A stretch of 64,000 nt of DNA from Plutella xylostella (GCF_932276165.1 NC_063992.1:1932001-1996000), one strand, 5' to 3'. Shown: positions 38,801 to 53,800, numbered from the stretch's first letter. Translations and numbers: made by a program. Notes: generated from the letters alone by a model not told the origin.

Positions 38801-41800
38801 TCCTCCGAAGCGACCCGTCGTGAGGCCAACCTACAACACTTGGTCCGCGCGTGGGAGGACTTCGACAGCAAACGGCGGGTCGTCGAAGACTGGGTGGCTA
38901 GAGCCGAGGCTCTCCTAGCTGACTCTAGGGTGGACTCGAAGCAGGCTGTGGACTTCCATAAGAGGTTCTTCCAGGGGGCTGATGAGAGATTGGTGGCTGA
39001 GCTGGTGCGGTCGGGGAGGGAGCTTATTGAGGTTGGTTTTGTTTGTTAGCGTGTTTCAACATTGTAATGAGGTGCGTCAATATAGAAATAAGGATCGTCT
39101 GTGAAATTCATGGGAAAATTTAAGATTAAGACTGTCAAACTCAGATGCTATGGCTGTCTCGACATGAAGAAGAAGATGTTGAAATAATTGAAATTATAAC
39201 CTGGAATACTTTTTACGTGTGTTTCTACACATTAATTCTTTGTAATTTATGTTTTTGCTCACATAGCTTCGAAATGAATGGAAATCTATGGAGTTCTTAG
39301 CCATGTTTTACAAACAAAACAGCTTTTATATTTATTTATTACATACATCATAATTGTTAGTTTATCTTAGTGCCTATTTCGCCACAGGGGGATAGAGCAT
39401 AACCAAGAATTATTGCTTGACTTTTGACACATCTGTTAAAAATTTAATGCAGATGACGTATAATTGATTAACCTTTCCCTGGTTACGATCTAACCGACTG
39501 ATGGAGAAATTGGAGCTAAAGTCTCCGAAGACAAATAATTAAATAAACCACCGATTTCCTCCCACCAGCTCGTCCCAGAATCCGAGCGGCACTCCGTGGT
39601 ACAGTCAGTGGAAGATCTCCAGCACGCGTGGCGCGCCGTCCTCGGCCGCGCGCCTCCACACCTGATGAGGCTCGAGTTCAGGCTCGACCAGGCCGTGCTT
39701 GTACACTGCATCAAGGATATTGAGAAGGAGATTGCTTATGAACAACAGGTAATTTTATCATCATCCCGTTATCACTGCTGGCCTCTTACAAGGAGCACCA
39801 CAAAACTGTTCTAATTAAAAGCGCCGTGTTATACCGCGCGCCTCCACACCTCATGAGACTCGAGTTCAGGCTCGACCAGGCCGTGCTTGTACACTGCATC
39901 AAGGATATAGGGAAGGAGATCGCTTATGAGCAACAGGTTAGTGTTTTGAAATAGTTGAAGATCACAAGCCCTTAACAGACCCATAATTATGCACCGTTAT
40001 CACTGCTTTACATAAGCCTCTTCCAAGGAGCAACGCAAAACTGTTATCGTTAAAAGTTTTTTTTACGCGCATACTGAAGGACCTGTAACTATTAGGTTAG
40101 ACTAGTTCCCTGGTGGAGTCTACGCTACGTCTAGTCTACTATATATAGACCGCTGCTGTCACGACGATCTTAACCTGTTATTTTTAATTAACCTTTATCT
40201 GTTATTTATGAAGCTCCAAGTGAAAGTGTAAATAAGTAGTCTTGTTTATTTTCTAAATCAACACGTTTATTCCAGGCGTACAACCAAAGCGACGACGCCG
40301 ACGCGATCTTACTCCGCAACTCGGAATACTTCCGGCAGCACGGCAAGATCCTTCAAGTGGAGCAGTCTCTTCAGAACCTACACAAGATAGCGGACAGCTA
40401 CACGCAACAGACGCAAGATCATAGTCTTGAGGAGGAGCTGGCGAAACACCAGGCCGAGTGGGATAGCGCGGTCAGGAGGGTCGAGGAGTTCAGGTTAGTC
40501 TTCATAGATTCTACTTTGTCCTGACGTAGGTTTACAATTTTTCATCCGTGTCTGACTGTGTTCGCAATAGGCCAACTGTCAGTCGCCGACTAAGTTAGCG
40601 TCGTCGTGTCTGTTTAGTATAATGCATGCCGAGTGTTCACAGTTTGCTAGTTCCAAAGTGTGTTTAATTCAAAAGTTAGCTGTAGCTCAAGTAGGAGTTT
40701 TAATACCTATCGAGAAGGGAAATCGAAAACGCCAATTTGTATGGCGCGGGGCTAGTACAGCTACTTACCGCTAGGTGGCGTGTCTCCCGCGCCATACAAA
40801 TTCACGTTTACTCACCGCATCTCGAATGATGAAGAAACTCGCACTCTTCGAACTCACCGACACATCAGATAGTGGAGTAGTACTTTATCAGTCCATAAAC
40901 CAACTCCATTCCCTCACCAGACAAACCCTTCAGCGCATTCCGGCCAAGTGGGAGCAGTACCGCGCGAAGTTCGCAGAGATGCAGCAGTGGATGCAACACG
41001 TCGACACTACGATGGACAGCATCGTGCGGGAGGTGGACTCGGCTGATGCCTTCGAGAGGGAGAAGACCATCTTCCAGGTATGTTTAGTGGATAAGGGTAG
41101 GGTTTTAGGCAGTAGAAACATGCGATAATGTAAAATCAGATAGGTAAAAAATGTATAGTTTTGATGCAGTTTTTAACTTTTATATTTTTTCTTGCTTCTT
41201 TGGATGAAGTTGAGGGAACTTATGGTAAATATGACTTCATATTTTTATCTTACAAGAACTTATATGTTATTTTCTGACGAAATCGTCATATTTGTTAATT
41301 ATAAATGACGTATTAATCCACATTCCACTCTAGAACATCTGCCGTGAAGCCGACAAGAAGAGAGAGGACATGAAGTGGCTGGTCCAAACCCTAGACATGC
41401 TCACCAACCACTGCTCAGAAGCGGAAGCCCAGGAAGAACAAGTCAAACTAGAAAACCTCATCGCCAGATACAAAAACTTAATCCCAACCATCGAAATTAC
41501 CATGATAAAGACCGAAACATACACCAGGTGTTACACTTACCGTCGCGAAGTGCACGAAGTTATCTGCATTCTGGAAACAGCTAAAGAACAAGCGTCGGTG
41601 GTTCCTGAACCGCAGTCGCTGCAACATGTTGAGCAACTGGTGTTGGAGCAGCAAGCGGCTGTACAGAAACTAGACCGACACAGACCCTCGGTCATGTCTA
41701 TGCTACAGAGAGGCAAAGAACTTATCAAGGACGCCAACGCACCGGCCTTCGTCAGAGAAGATGTCAGGACGTTGGAATCAGGCTGGAACACAGCATATGA

Positions 41801-44800
41801 CTCCAACACTGAAAGGCTAGACAAGCTCCGTGACACACAAAAGGTCTGGTCCAACTACGAATATCAGAAAGATGAACTGATATCGGACTTGGACAGAATC
41901 GAAAGCTATGTCGCTCATCCAGGCTTGGAGTTGGGCGTAACTAATATTGGACGTGAACTACAAGAGACTAAAACGTACAACGCAGATCTAGACAAAGCTA
42001 AGACTGAAAGACTTCCGCAACTACAAAGCGCGTATGCTGAACTAAAATCCCTGACAGCTAATAAACCTAAGCCAGTTATTGAAAAAGACCTTCAAAATAT
42101 AGAGCGCAAACTGGACAGAGTTCAAGATGAAGTGCAAACTAAAGTCGTGCATCTGGAGAAGTTCAACGAAGAATGGGTTAAGATTGAACGCAAACTAGAA
42201 CACGTACGGGAATGGATTAAAAAGGAAAGCCCCGCGTTGGTATCCGAAATCCAATCTGAGAGTATTACTCCCGAAGAGCGCGTGATAAAATCACAGGCGC
42301 TACAGGGTATTATATCTGAGAAACTCGAAATTATTAAGGGAGTGGCCGATCAAGGAGCCAAGTTAGCTGTCGAGCATCGCGTCCAAGATGCCAACAGGCT
42401 CAAGGGCGAAGTGGCCTTGTTGGAAAAGATGATGGCTGACCTCAAGCGGTCTACTGAACAACAAACCAAAGTAGTTGAACACGACTTGGCTAGCTGGCAG
42501 AAATACCAGAAAGGTGTCGCTGAAATCAAGCCATGGATCGAAGAGGCCGAAATGAAACTCGGAAACCTCCCTAAACCAACGACCTTGCAAGAAGCTCAGC
42601 AACTACAACAGCAGTCGAAAGCCTTGGTCACTGACTGTGATAAGCAATTGATGAATCTACAGATTCTTTCAAGCGTCAGTCATCAACTGTCAGGAAAAAC
42701 CAGTGCACCAGATGAGGTCGACGCCATACACTCACGATGGGCGGTCGTACATGACTTAGCTGATCAATGGAACAACAAACTTGACAAATTAGTTTCCAAT
42801 TGGGAAATCTTTGAACGTGATGCAGATAAACTAGCAGCTTGGGTGGAGAGTGGGGAGAAGCTTCTCAGCAGTCGCGCCGTATCCATAGAAACACCTCAAG
42901 TTGAAAAGTTAGACCGTGAACTAAATAAGCTTAAGTCTTTCGGCAATGAGATCTCGCAACAACAAGCCAAGATCATCAGCTTGTCGCAGACATGTGATAA
43001 CATTTGCCACAGCATACAACCTGAAGGCGCTACGGTACTAAAGAACAAAGTAGCCGATATAAAACAACGCACAAACGCGTTAGCCGAAACAGTCAGAACT
43101 AAAGTCAATGAGCTTTCAGACAAAATCATTGTTAGACAAGAATTCCAAACTAAACTGCACAACTTCGACAACTGGATTACAGATTTCAGACGCAAAACTG
43201 AAAGTTACGACCAAGTGGCTGCTGACAAAGTCGAACCTACATTACAATCCATGCATGTGCTTTTACAAGAGCATGCCGCTAAAGAACCTGAATTTACAGA
43301 TATTTACAACGAAATTAAGAACATTACACTTATGTCACATCCAGACGAAACTAGATCACTTTGTGACACATACTCTAACATCGCTGAAAACTATCAAATA
43401 ATTGAAAGCAACATTCAACAAAACAAAGGAATTCTGCAGAAATGGGCAGATCTTTTAAACTGGTATGAAGACAACAAGCAGCAACTAGGTCACATACAGT
43501 ATCAAATCGACGGCCACAAACTTACCCCTGAGAGCTATGAAAAACTCCGTCAGGAACTTGTAACTATCATCACGAAGATTCCCGAATGGAAGAGCAATGT
43601 GGCTCTTCTGGACGGACCTTCAAGGGTCAAAGTAACTGATCAAAACACTGGCAGAATAATGTCGCCCACCAGTCTGGTCAAAGAAATCGAAGTAAAAGCA
43701 GAAGCTTTACTTAACCAGGTAACAACAAAGAGAGATCTTGTCCAAAAAGTAGGTGCAAGATGGGATAAATTTAATATGCAACATAACGCTTTAACGGAAA
43801 TCTTGCACAATGTGCAAACTGTGTTGAATGATATGTCTCAAAAGACATTGCCGTTGAATGAAGCTACCATCCAAGACATGACAGAACAGCTAGACAAGAT
43901 AGACGCTGATATGAAAGAGAAGCAAATCGTCAGAAAGGAATTAAGAGAGGAGGGTCTGCATTTAATGAGAGAAGACCAACCTAATATGGGGACTATACAA
44001 AATGCTCTATCAGCAGCGGATAATAACTGGGACCAAATTGTAAACGCTATACGTGACTCTAAGAATAAATACATACTTCTATCTTCTACTCTTCAAGAGT
44101 TGAAGAACTTCACAGTTGCTTTTGATAGGGAAATGAGCAGAGCTGAACAGTTACAGAATGACTGTAAAGATGCTCCTTGCGATTATGTGCAAACAGCGCA
44201 ATCCCTTGAGAAGGCTAAAAAAGCGCATGAAATTCTAAAGCGCTCCAAGAGTCTTCTTGACCAAATGGATGTAATCAAACAGTCGGTGTTGAAGCAAGCA
44301 TCAACTTTAGGAGGTTTTGATACTAGTCCTCTAGAGGAATCATTCTTGAACTCTCAAACACACTGGGAGAAGGTTAATGATGCCATAATTAAAAGGATAC
44401 AGGATTTAGAATCCCAACTGATAGTTTGGAGGCAAATAGATGACACAAAGAACCAAGTAGTAAATTGGTTAAGTGAAACCGGACAAAACTTGGCAAATGC
44501 CTGTGATAATATGGAAATAAGATTTGGACAAAGTCACCTTACTAAGTACAAGGAAGAGCTACCTTTGTATTTAGGATTAAAGAACAGCATAGCATCGAAA
44601 TGTGAGCAAATTACAAACTTAAATAAGAGTATACCCCTTGGCCAAGTTACGTCAATTGTAGAGTACTTAGACAACGAGTTTGATGCTCTTAAACAATTGG
44701 CAGATAACTTGGAAAGTGCTGTGTCTTCACTAGAAACAAAGGAAACCAAATTGAAGGACAATATCAAAAAGCTATCTGATTGTGTCAGTAAGATTCGTGA

Positions 44801-47800
44801 TGACATCATCAAGTGCGACGACATGACCGGAGACAATGCCAAAATCCTCGATCGACTCAAGAAATGTCAAGCTTGTAAAGGTGAACTACAAAATCTAAAT
44901 GATGAAATTGACAACTTAACCGAAAACGTATCGGAAATGAACGCAAATTATCCTGGCTTCTATGAATCATTAGTCCCAAAAGAATTAAGTGCCTTACAAA
45001 AGAGATTTGAAAGCGTTGTTATTCACGCCAATAAAACTGAAACAACCCTGCTTACGTTCTTGCAAAAACTATTTACAGACAAATTAGGAATATTTAATAG
45101 GAACCTAAAGATATTAGATGACAAGACCCGTTGGTGTATGCCAGATGCGGCTAGTGATAAATATAACCTAGAAGTTAAAATGGCTGCTCTGACTGATGTA
45201 GAAAACGGTATTGCTGAGTGCACCGGCAAGATCAGGGAATTGAAGGAAGCCAGTGATATATTGAGAGTCGTTTCCGAACCTACTTGTGCTCAGGAAGCAG
45301 CAGCGCAGACCGAAAAAGCTCAAAAGAACCTAGACGTTCTAGCAGCCAATTATAATGAAATTAAAAACAGACTAAAGGAAAATGTTGAAACTTGGCAAGA
45401 CTATGAGACTACTCTTGAAAATGTTTCTGAATGGCTGAAGGAGAAAGAGAATAAAGTGAGATTAGAATCTGCAAATCTTCTGACTCTCGACGATATTGAT
45501 ACTAAAATTGCTGAAATCGAAAAGCTAAATCAGGAAATACATGATTATGAAACTGAAATTAATAAACTCAATGATGTCGGTGAGAAGATCATAGCGAAAA
45601 ATCCTGATTCACGTGTGACTCAACATATAAATCACCTTGTGACAAGATATCAGACAGTATCTAAATTCATGGATGGCCAACTTGGCAGGCTTAAAGACTT
45701 GAAGGCCAACAAGGGAAAATACCAGAAGTCCATTGTTGATTTCAAGAACTGGTTGACAGACGCTAACGGTAAAATTAAAGATTTAGCTTCAATGAGCAAG
45801 CACTTATCTAAAGCTACTCCAGCTGATTTAGCCGAGATGAAAAAGTTAAACGATAATAAAGAAGTTGGACAAAAACTGCTAAACAACGCTATTGAAGCTG
45901 GTGAATCGTTGTTCAGTGGAATAACACCGGAATGTCGAGAGCAAGTAAGGAATGAACTAAGATCGTTGAGAGACTACTTTGAAGATTCAGCAGATTCCCT
46001 TAATAATATCATAAAGGATATAGAAACCACTATCAATAAACGTTCGTCATTCGATGATACTTTCAATCAAGTCAACAAGTGGATTGCTGATAAAGAGAAT
46101 GAATTAGGAGAGTTCAGGCTCTGTCCCACTCTGCCTGAAAAGAAGGCTCAACTTCATACAAACAAGACCTTGCACCAAGAAGTGGAATTACATCAGTCTA
46201 TGCTATCTCAATTAACTGACAAAATCAAATTATTACCCGATGAAGAAGCGGAAAAAAGCCTTTCTAAAACTATTGAGAGATACACGAACATGTCCAAGGA
46301 GCTTGAAAAGCGAGTGGCAGTTTGTGAAGGTCACGTCGCTGGACATGAAAAATATGTTCAAGCATTTGAGGAATGTCGTGATCGCCTCAACCATATTGTT
46401 GCTGAAAATAGTCTATTAAGTTACAGCGTTGTGACTCAGAAAGAGGATGTTGACGCTAAGATAGTTGCTATTGAGAAAGTTACAGCTAAAGGGAAGGATA
46501 TTGATAATCTTCTATCCGGATTGCAAACGCAACTACACTCAGTACTGGAATCAACTAGTTCCAACGGACATCCTGTATTAATAAGCGAGTTTGAACACCT
46601 TAAAAACACATGGGGCCAATTCACAACTCAATGTCAAGAGCAAGATAAGAAACTAAAAGATACGCTAAAACAATGGACTGAAAGTCAGAAAACATTGGAC
46701 GAACTTGAAGAATGGCTGAACGTTAAAGAGAATCAACTGAGGGACCAGAGTCTGAAGAGTAACCTAGAAGCCAAGATAGCTCATTTACAAAAAGTTAAAG
46801 ATATTCAGGATGAATTAGCTTCCAGAGCAGCAGATTTTGCTGCTTTAAGTGCAGGTAAACAAAATGTTGCTGGAGAATCAGAAATTACCAACAAGACTTC
46901 CAAATTAGCTACCAGATACCATACGCTAAATAATTTAGTGAATGAAAACATCTCGAAGTACGAAGTATTTGTATCAGAACACCAATCATTTGAAAACGAA
47001 CATGACAACATGGAAAAATGGCTGATGAATATGCTCGGAGAGTTGCAAGACTTGAATGAAATAGTCGGTGACTATGCTGTTCTTCAGGATAAACAAAACA
47101 AGGCTAAGGAACTCTATGAGACGAGAAATAAAAAGACACCAGCTTTTGAAGAATTCTTAAGTCTTGGCGAAAAATTATACGCGCATACAAGCCCTGATGG
47201 AAGAGAAGTCATCCGTCAAAAGATCCGCAAAATTAGAACTTTATGGGACAGCTTCGGCGACAGTTTCCAGGAGACTGTTAACAAACTAGATCAGTGTCTA
47301 CTACAGTTCTCTGACTTTTCATTGGCTCAAGAACAGTTAACCAAATGGCTTAAAGATGTAGAAAAAGCCATGCAACGTCACACTGAACTTAAAGCATCTT
47401 TGGAGGAAAAGAAAGCACAGCTCCAAAATCATAAGATTATGCACCAGGAAATCATGAACCATCAAACATTAGTAGAGTCGGTATGTGACAAGGCCCAACA
47501 GCTAGTTGACCAAACCCATGACGCATCACTAAATGTCTACTTACAGTCGATCAAACAGTTATTCCAAAACATCGTTACCAAGTCGCAGAACTTACAAGAC
47601 AATTTGGAAGACTGTGTAAAGAGGCACGAAGATCTAGTGCGTCTTATACAGCAATACAAAGAGTGGCTCGGCTCGCAATCTGAAAAATTACTTGACATCG
47701 AAAGCGCTACTGGTGAAAAACCAGAAATAGTTAGAAAATTACAGTCAGCCGTAGCTTTGAAAGACATCGAAAAATCTGGATCAATGAAACTGGATGAAAT

Positions 47801-50800
47801 AAGATCAGTATTTTCCTCCGTTAGTAAGAGCACATCTGAACCTGGAAATGTAGCCATCAAATCTGAAATTGACAATTTGTTCACTCAACTGCGAAACGTT
47901 GTGGAAAACATTGGAACTTCTGAACAAAAACTTAAAAATACTTTGGATATTTGGAATAAATTTGATGTGTCCATAGAATCCATAACCGAGTGGTTAAAAG
48001 ATATGGAATCAAAATGTAGAGACCAAAGTTTGTGTTCCACGTTGAACGAAAAAGAAGCTCAATTGCAAAGATATGTTGATTTACGCAATAACATCAACGC
48101 CAAAGAAAAGGAAATTGATGCCTTCGTCGATGAGTCTCACAGCCTTATCCAATTGAGTGGTGTTGAGCGTCTGAAGCCTTTAGTTACACAAATAAGCAGC
48201 CGTTACCAACAGCTTCATGTAGTTTCTAAAGAAATCGTCAACCACTGGTCCGAGTTAGTTGCGGACCACAAGAAATACGCTCAATTGCAAACTGAATTTG
48301 ACAACTGGCTTAAGCCACTGGAAGAACAACTTTCACAAATGGTGACAAAAGAAGATAAGCTTAGTATTGAGAGCAAAGGAAATAAACTTCAAGTATTTCT
48401 ACTTGAGAGAGATAATGGAGAACATAAAATCAGCATTCTGACTGCAGCCGGAGACAAAGTGTTACCGGAAACTGCCGCTAATGGCAGAGAAAGCATACGC
48501 GCTGAAGTAAGAACACTCAGAGAAAGATGGGATAAATTAAACGACACCATTCTTCAACAACAAAAAGAATTTGAATCTCAAACCCTGCAATGGTCTAGTT
48601 ATCAAGACGTCCTACAGCAGACACTATCTTGGTTGGACGAAAAAGAAAAACTAGTAGAAGCTGAAGAAAAGGCCGTCCTTAATTCCTCTCAAGATATCAA
48701 ATCTAAGTTGCTCAAAAACAAGACCTTGTTGCAAGAAATCTATTCTCACAAGAGAGTTATAGAGACAGTGACTGAAAAGGCTAAGAGTGTGGCAGCAACA
48801 TTACATTCTGGCAAGGACAAAAACGATGAGATGACTGCAATAATCCAGTCAGTTTGGGATCGATACAACGCCCTAACTGCCAGACTCGCTGGTATCATTG
48901 ACAAACACGAAAGCACTTACGAAATCTACCAACAATTCACTGACCAACAGAAATCTCTGCAAGATTACCAAAAACACCTGTGGGACAGGCTTCACTTGCT
49001 ATCAGATTTCAGCGGTAACAAAGCTGCTTTACAAAGTAAGCTGAATAAGATACAAGAGTTGTTAGATGCCATACCGACCGGCAATAACAAGCTGAAGATT
49101 TTGTCTGATCTGATTGACAGTAACAGCTCAAAGCTATCTCCTAGAGGTAAAGAAGGCATGTCTAGGGAGTTGGGATTGCTGAAAGCAGATCTGGAGAAGT
49201 TTACAGCAACTGTACACGACGTCAAGCGAGGCATTGAAGACAAGATCCAACAATGGATAGAGTTTGACAGTGCTAACGACAGGCTCCAACATTGGCTGAG
49301 TGAAACTGAGATGAGCTTGAAGACATACACACCAAAAGCTACTTTGGAAGAGAAAGTTGACCAACTCAATAAATACCAGGTGAGTTCTTTCTTCATGTAC
49401 TTATGTTATTGTTTTCTTTTTTATGTAATTGTAAATAGCTAGGAATTATATTTTTGTTTTAAAAATTTAAACAGGATCTTTGTAAAAAGATTGGTAATCA
49501 TGAAAGTGAAATCGTCTCTCAAATGAGCGCTGTGATCAGTTTGGCAGAATCCTTGGATCAAGTAAGAACGGAGAGGTCAAAATTTCGAGCACCCGTAGTT
49601 TGGATAATATCTTTTAGTTCAGTAGATTGTCTAATTTCACGGACACTAATTAGAATGGTTACCGAAAACTCAACTAACCCAAACTATCTATACCAACATA
49701 ATACGAGTAAATATGTGTTTTATTTATTTTATTACTGATTTAAAGGTATTTATGACTAGCATATACAAAACTGGGATGGGACGCAATGGATTTGACTAAT
49801 TTCACCGATGTACTTTTACCGGCTTTTTATATAATATTATAAGTTTATTACTTTTCAATGGTATTTACAACTTTCAATGTAACAGAAAGGTTCAATCTAA
49901 CCGTGTATTGATTTTATTAATTGTAGACGTCGTAGTTTAGACTAAAAAGTTTTCGCGTTTGTAATTTATTCTCTTCGAATATTTTAACATTTTGTTATTT
50001 TTCAGGCTATCTTATCTAACTTGAAGAAGACAGAGAATGACGTTGACAAAATTTCTGATGAGTTCAGTGACCTCATTGAAAACTGCAACGACACTAGGAT
50101 CACAATGAACCTTCAACAAATGACGTCACGTTTCCAATCTGTACAATCTACGGCTAAGGAATTAGTAAAGAAATGTGAACAAGCTGTTAATGATCACACT
50201 GCTTACCAAGATAAATATAAACAATGCAACGAATGGATTAAGACTGCTCAGCATAAGTTTGATGAATGTAACAAGAATTTGTCAAACACTCCTGAAGGTA
50301 TCAAGGCCAAGCGCGAAAGCTTAAATGATCTTATTAGCCAACGTAGAAATGCTACGCTTCTTGTAAATAATACATTTGAACTGGGAGAGAAGCTATATCC
50401 ATCTACATCTCCTGACGGAAAGGAACTAATAGAACAACAGCTGCAAGAAATTCAGCAAGCTATTGACAATTTGTACGATAACATCACTAAAGCAGAAAGG
50501 GACCTAGACTCAGAACTAAACAAGTGGTCGTCCTTCGAAGATAACTTAAAGAGTGTCAAACAATGGCTTGCTGTAGCTGAAAAGAATCTTCCGAAAGATA
50601 TTGAACTGAAAGCTACTTTGGATGAAAAGAGAAATCAATTGAATGTTTACAGAACGTATCTTACAGATGCCACTGCACACCAACAGGATATTTCTGACCT
50701 TGAAGCTCGGTCTCAGAGCTTACCTGACGTGACTGATGACATTACGAAGGAAATTAACAAACTCAAGCAACGACACAGCACCGTACTGTCTCGGGCTAAG

Positions 50801-53800
50801 TCTTTCGTTGAGCAATACGAAGGAATTGTTAATAATCATCAACAGTACACTAAATCGGTTATGGATCTTCAGGAATGGGTGGAATCCACACACAATACCG
50901 CTCAACTTTGGGGTGACGTAAACTTAGAACGTGTGGCTTTGAGCAGTAACTGTGAAAAGCTAAAGTCTCTTCAGTCGGGCTTGCCTGAAGAAAAGAGCCG
51001 CATTGATAAGATCCGTTCCTTAGGAGAAAAGGTTCTGCCTGGCACCATCAGCCATGGTCAAGCAAATGTTAGAAGCCAAATAGATGCGTCGCACCAAGAG
51101 TGGGAGGGTCTGGTTTCATTCATCAACAAGACCATTGAATCTCTTGAGAACAAGATACAGCAATGGAATGAATATGAAAACATGAAGGACCAATGCCTGG
51201 CTTGGATTAGGAATACTGACAACCAAATCCATGCTGTAGACTTGAAGGCCACTTTACCTGAAAAACAAAAACAGTACAACGAGTTCCAAGAATTGCAAGG
51301 TGAAGTCAGAGCAAAAGAACTTGAAATTGACAATATCACAGAAAAGGCTCAGCAACTCTACACTGGCGTTGGACCTCGCGGTTCACAAATATCAGATCTA
51401 TCTGTCAAATACCAGACACTGTCACAGAAGGTGAAAGATTTGACGAACAGATGGCAGCAGTACGTAAAAACACACCAAGAATTCGCTAGTAAAATCGCTG
51501 AATGCTCACAGTGGATCGAGGAATTAAGAGACAAACTCGATTTCTGCGCTGATTTAAGTTCTTGTTCTCAAGATGACCTGGAGACTAAGCTAGTTTTGAT
51601 CCAGAACCTTCTTCTGACCAAAGATGAGGGTTTCACGAGAGTGCAATCATTGGTGGAACTGGCCCAGAACGTAATGGCGAACACAGCACCATCAGGACAT
51701 GACGCCATCAACAACTCACTAGTAGCGTTACAAGAACAATGGTCGGCATTGCTTTCAAGAATGATCGAGACCAAGAACATGCTTGATGACTCCGTGACCA
51801 AATGGGCTGGTTTCCTGGAACAAATACAATTGATTGACAAGAGCAACACATGGCTTGAAAACATGCTAGCTGAACTCACTCCGTTCGAAACATCAATATC
51901 TGACAAGAGAGCTCAACTAGAAAAACTAAAAGAAGTTGAAGAAAAGGCTAGGTGTGACCGTCTTGACGTTGACACTTTGAAAGCAAAGGCCGCAGAGATG
52001 ATTGCTAGCGGCCAACAGAACGAAGCAGCTTCTAAGGCTCAAGAGACACTAAACAAATTCGACTCCCTTTATGACAAGATCAAAAAACTGTTAGCTGACC
52101 GTGAAGAACAATACAAGGACCACAGGCTTTACAAAGAAGCTCACGATGAACTCATCACGTGGCTCAGCCGAGCTAGAGAAAAGGTGCCATCGCTGAAATC
52201 AAAGCCGCTAAGTGATAAATTGGCTATTGAAAACTCAGTGGCGCCTCTCGAAGGACTCATCAACAAACAAGCTCAAGGAGAGTTACTGCTAGAGCACCTG
52301 CAACACACCGGAGAAGTTGTTCTAGCGAGCTGCTCAAAGGACGGTCAGACTATTATTAGAAACGAAATGAAAGCTGCTAAAGAAATGTTCAACGACTTGT
52401 TCAATGAGATCAAGAAACAGAAGAGTCAGTTGGAAGACATGGTCAACCAGTTCCGTGAATATAAGGACGAATATGAGAGGCTCTCCGATTGGCTAGCGCA
52501 GAAAGAGATCCTGGTAAAGAATCACAAGCTAGCCCTCCTAGGAACCGCTAAGGAGAAGGGCGCTCAAGTCAATGAGGTCAAAGAAATCGTTGACCAACTC
52601 CACAAAGGAAAGAAGGACATTGAAACTTTCAATGCTTCTGCTGCAGGACTGTTATCTTCACATCTAGACTCTTACGTTAACAACCAGCTGAGATTACTGA
52701 ACCAGAGGTACCAAGTTTTGATGAACATGGCTAACGATGTGCTCAAGAAGGTGGAAACTAACTACGAGCAACACCAGACATATGATGACAACTACACAAA
52801 GACCAAGAAGTGGGTCGACGATGCGTGGGAAATTGTCAGGAGTGGAAGCGACGCCGGCAGCAACAGCAGCAAGGAAGCTCTGCAGAAACGTCTAGAACAA
52901 ATTGAAGATTTACTGAAGAGAAGAGAGGAGGGACAGAATTTAGTCCATGCCACAGTCAACAGCGGCGAAAAGGTACTCAGAAACACTAGATCCGACGGCA
53001 AAGACAGAATAAATACAGAACTAAAGGAACTCCAAAATGAATGGGACCGTCTAGTCAAAAAGATGACCACAGCTAAAGTCCACCTAGAAACGGCCCTGCT
53101 CCAATGGGCCGACTACAGCTCCAGCTATTCGCAGCTGCAACAATGGATCTCTGACAGAGAAGCAAAATTACAAGAAGTGTGTGAACTTAAAGTCGCCAAG
53201 TCGAAGAAGGGGCAAGACCGTCTAGCCGGCCTGACCACCGGTCTGAGCCTCGGCGAGCGCAAGGCCACACTCCGTCAAACAAACAATATTGTACAAGATA
53301 TCGTTTCGTTTGAACCCATGATTCAGTCTGTAACTTCCAAGGCTTCGGAATTGATGCAATCGGCCCCTGCGTCCGAGATCACTAGCAAATACGAAACTCT
53401 TTCAAAGCAAGCTAAGGATCTGTATGAGAAACAGAAGGAAACAGTTGAGCAGCACCAGGCGTTCATAAATGCCGGTAGCGACTTTGTTCAATGGATCCGT
53501 GCTGCGAGGGAGAAGCTAGGAAAGTGTTCGGACGCTACGGGAGACAAGGAATCTTTGAGCAGTAAGATTTCCCAACTGAAGGTGCTGGAAAGCGAGCTGC
53601 CCGAAGGTCAGGCGAAACTGCAGAAAGCTCTAGAACAAGGTGAAATCTCCTGCCAACTCGCTGATGATGAAGACAGAGAGGAGATCGAGGAAGAAGTGGC
53701 TCTCATGCAAGAGGAGTATGACACCTATGTGTAAGTAATTCATATTTTCTATAAGTACTTACATTCTCCAACGCTTCAAAGTTACAACAGATGTAATTGA

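Noticed and set aside
48992..49396. Minus-strand frame opposite exon 16
   Set aside because: Same shadow effect; no domain and no start context.
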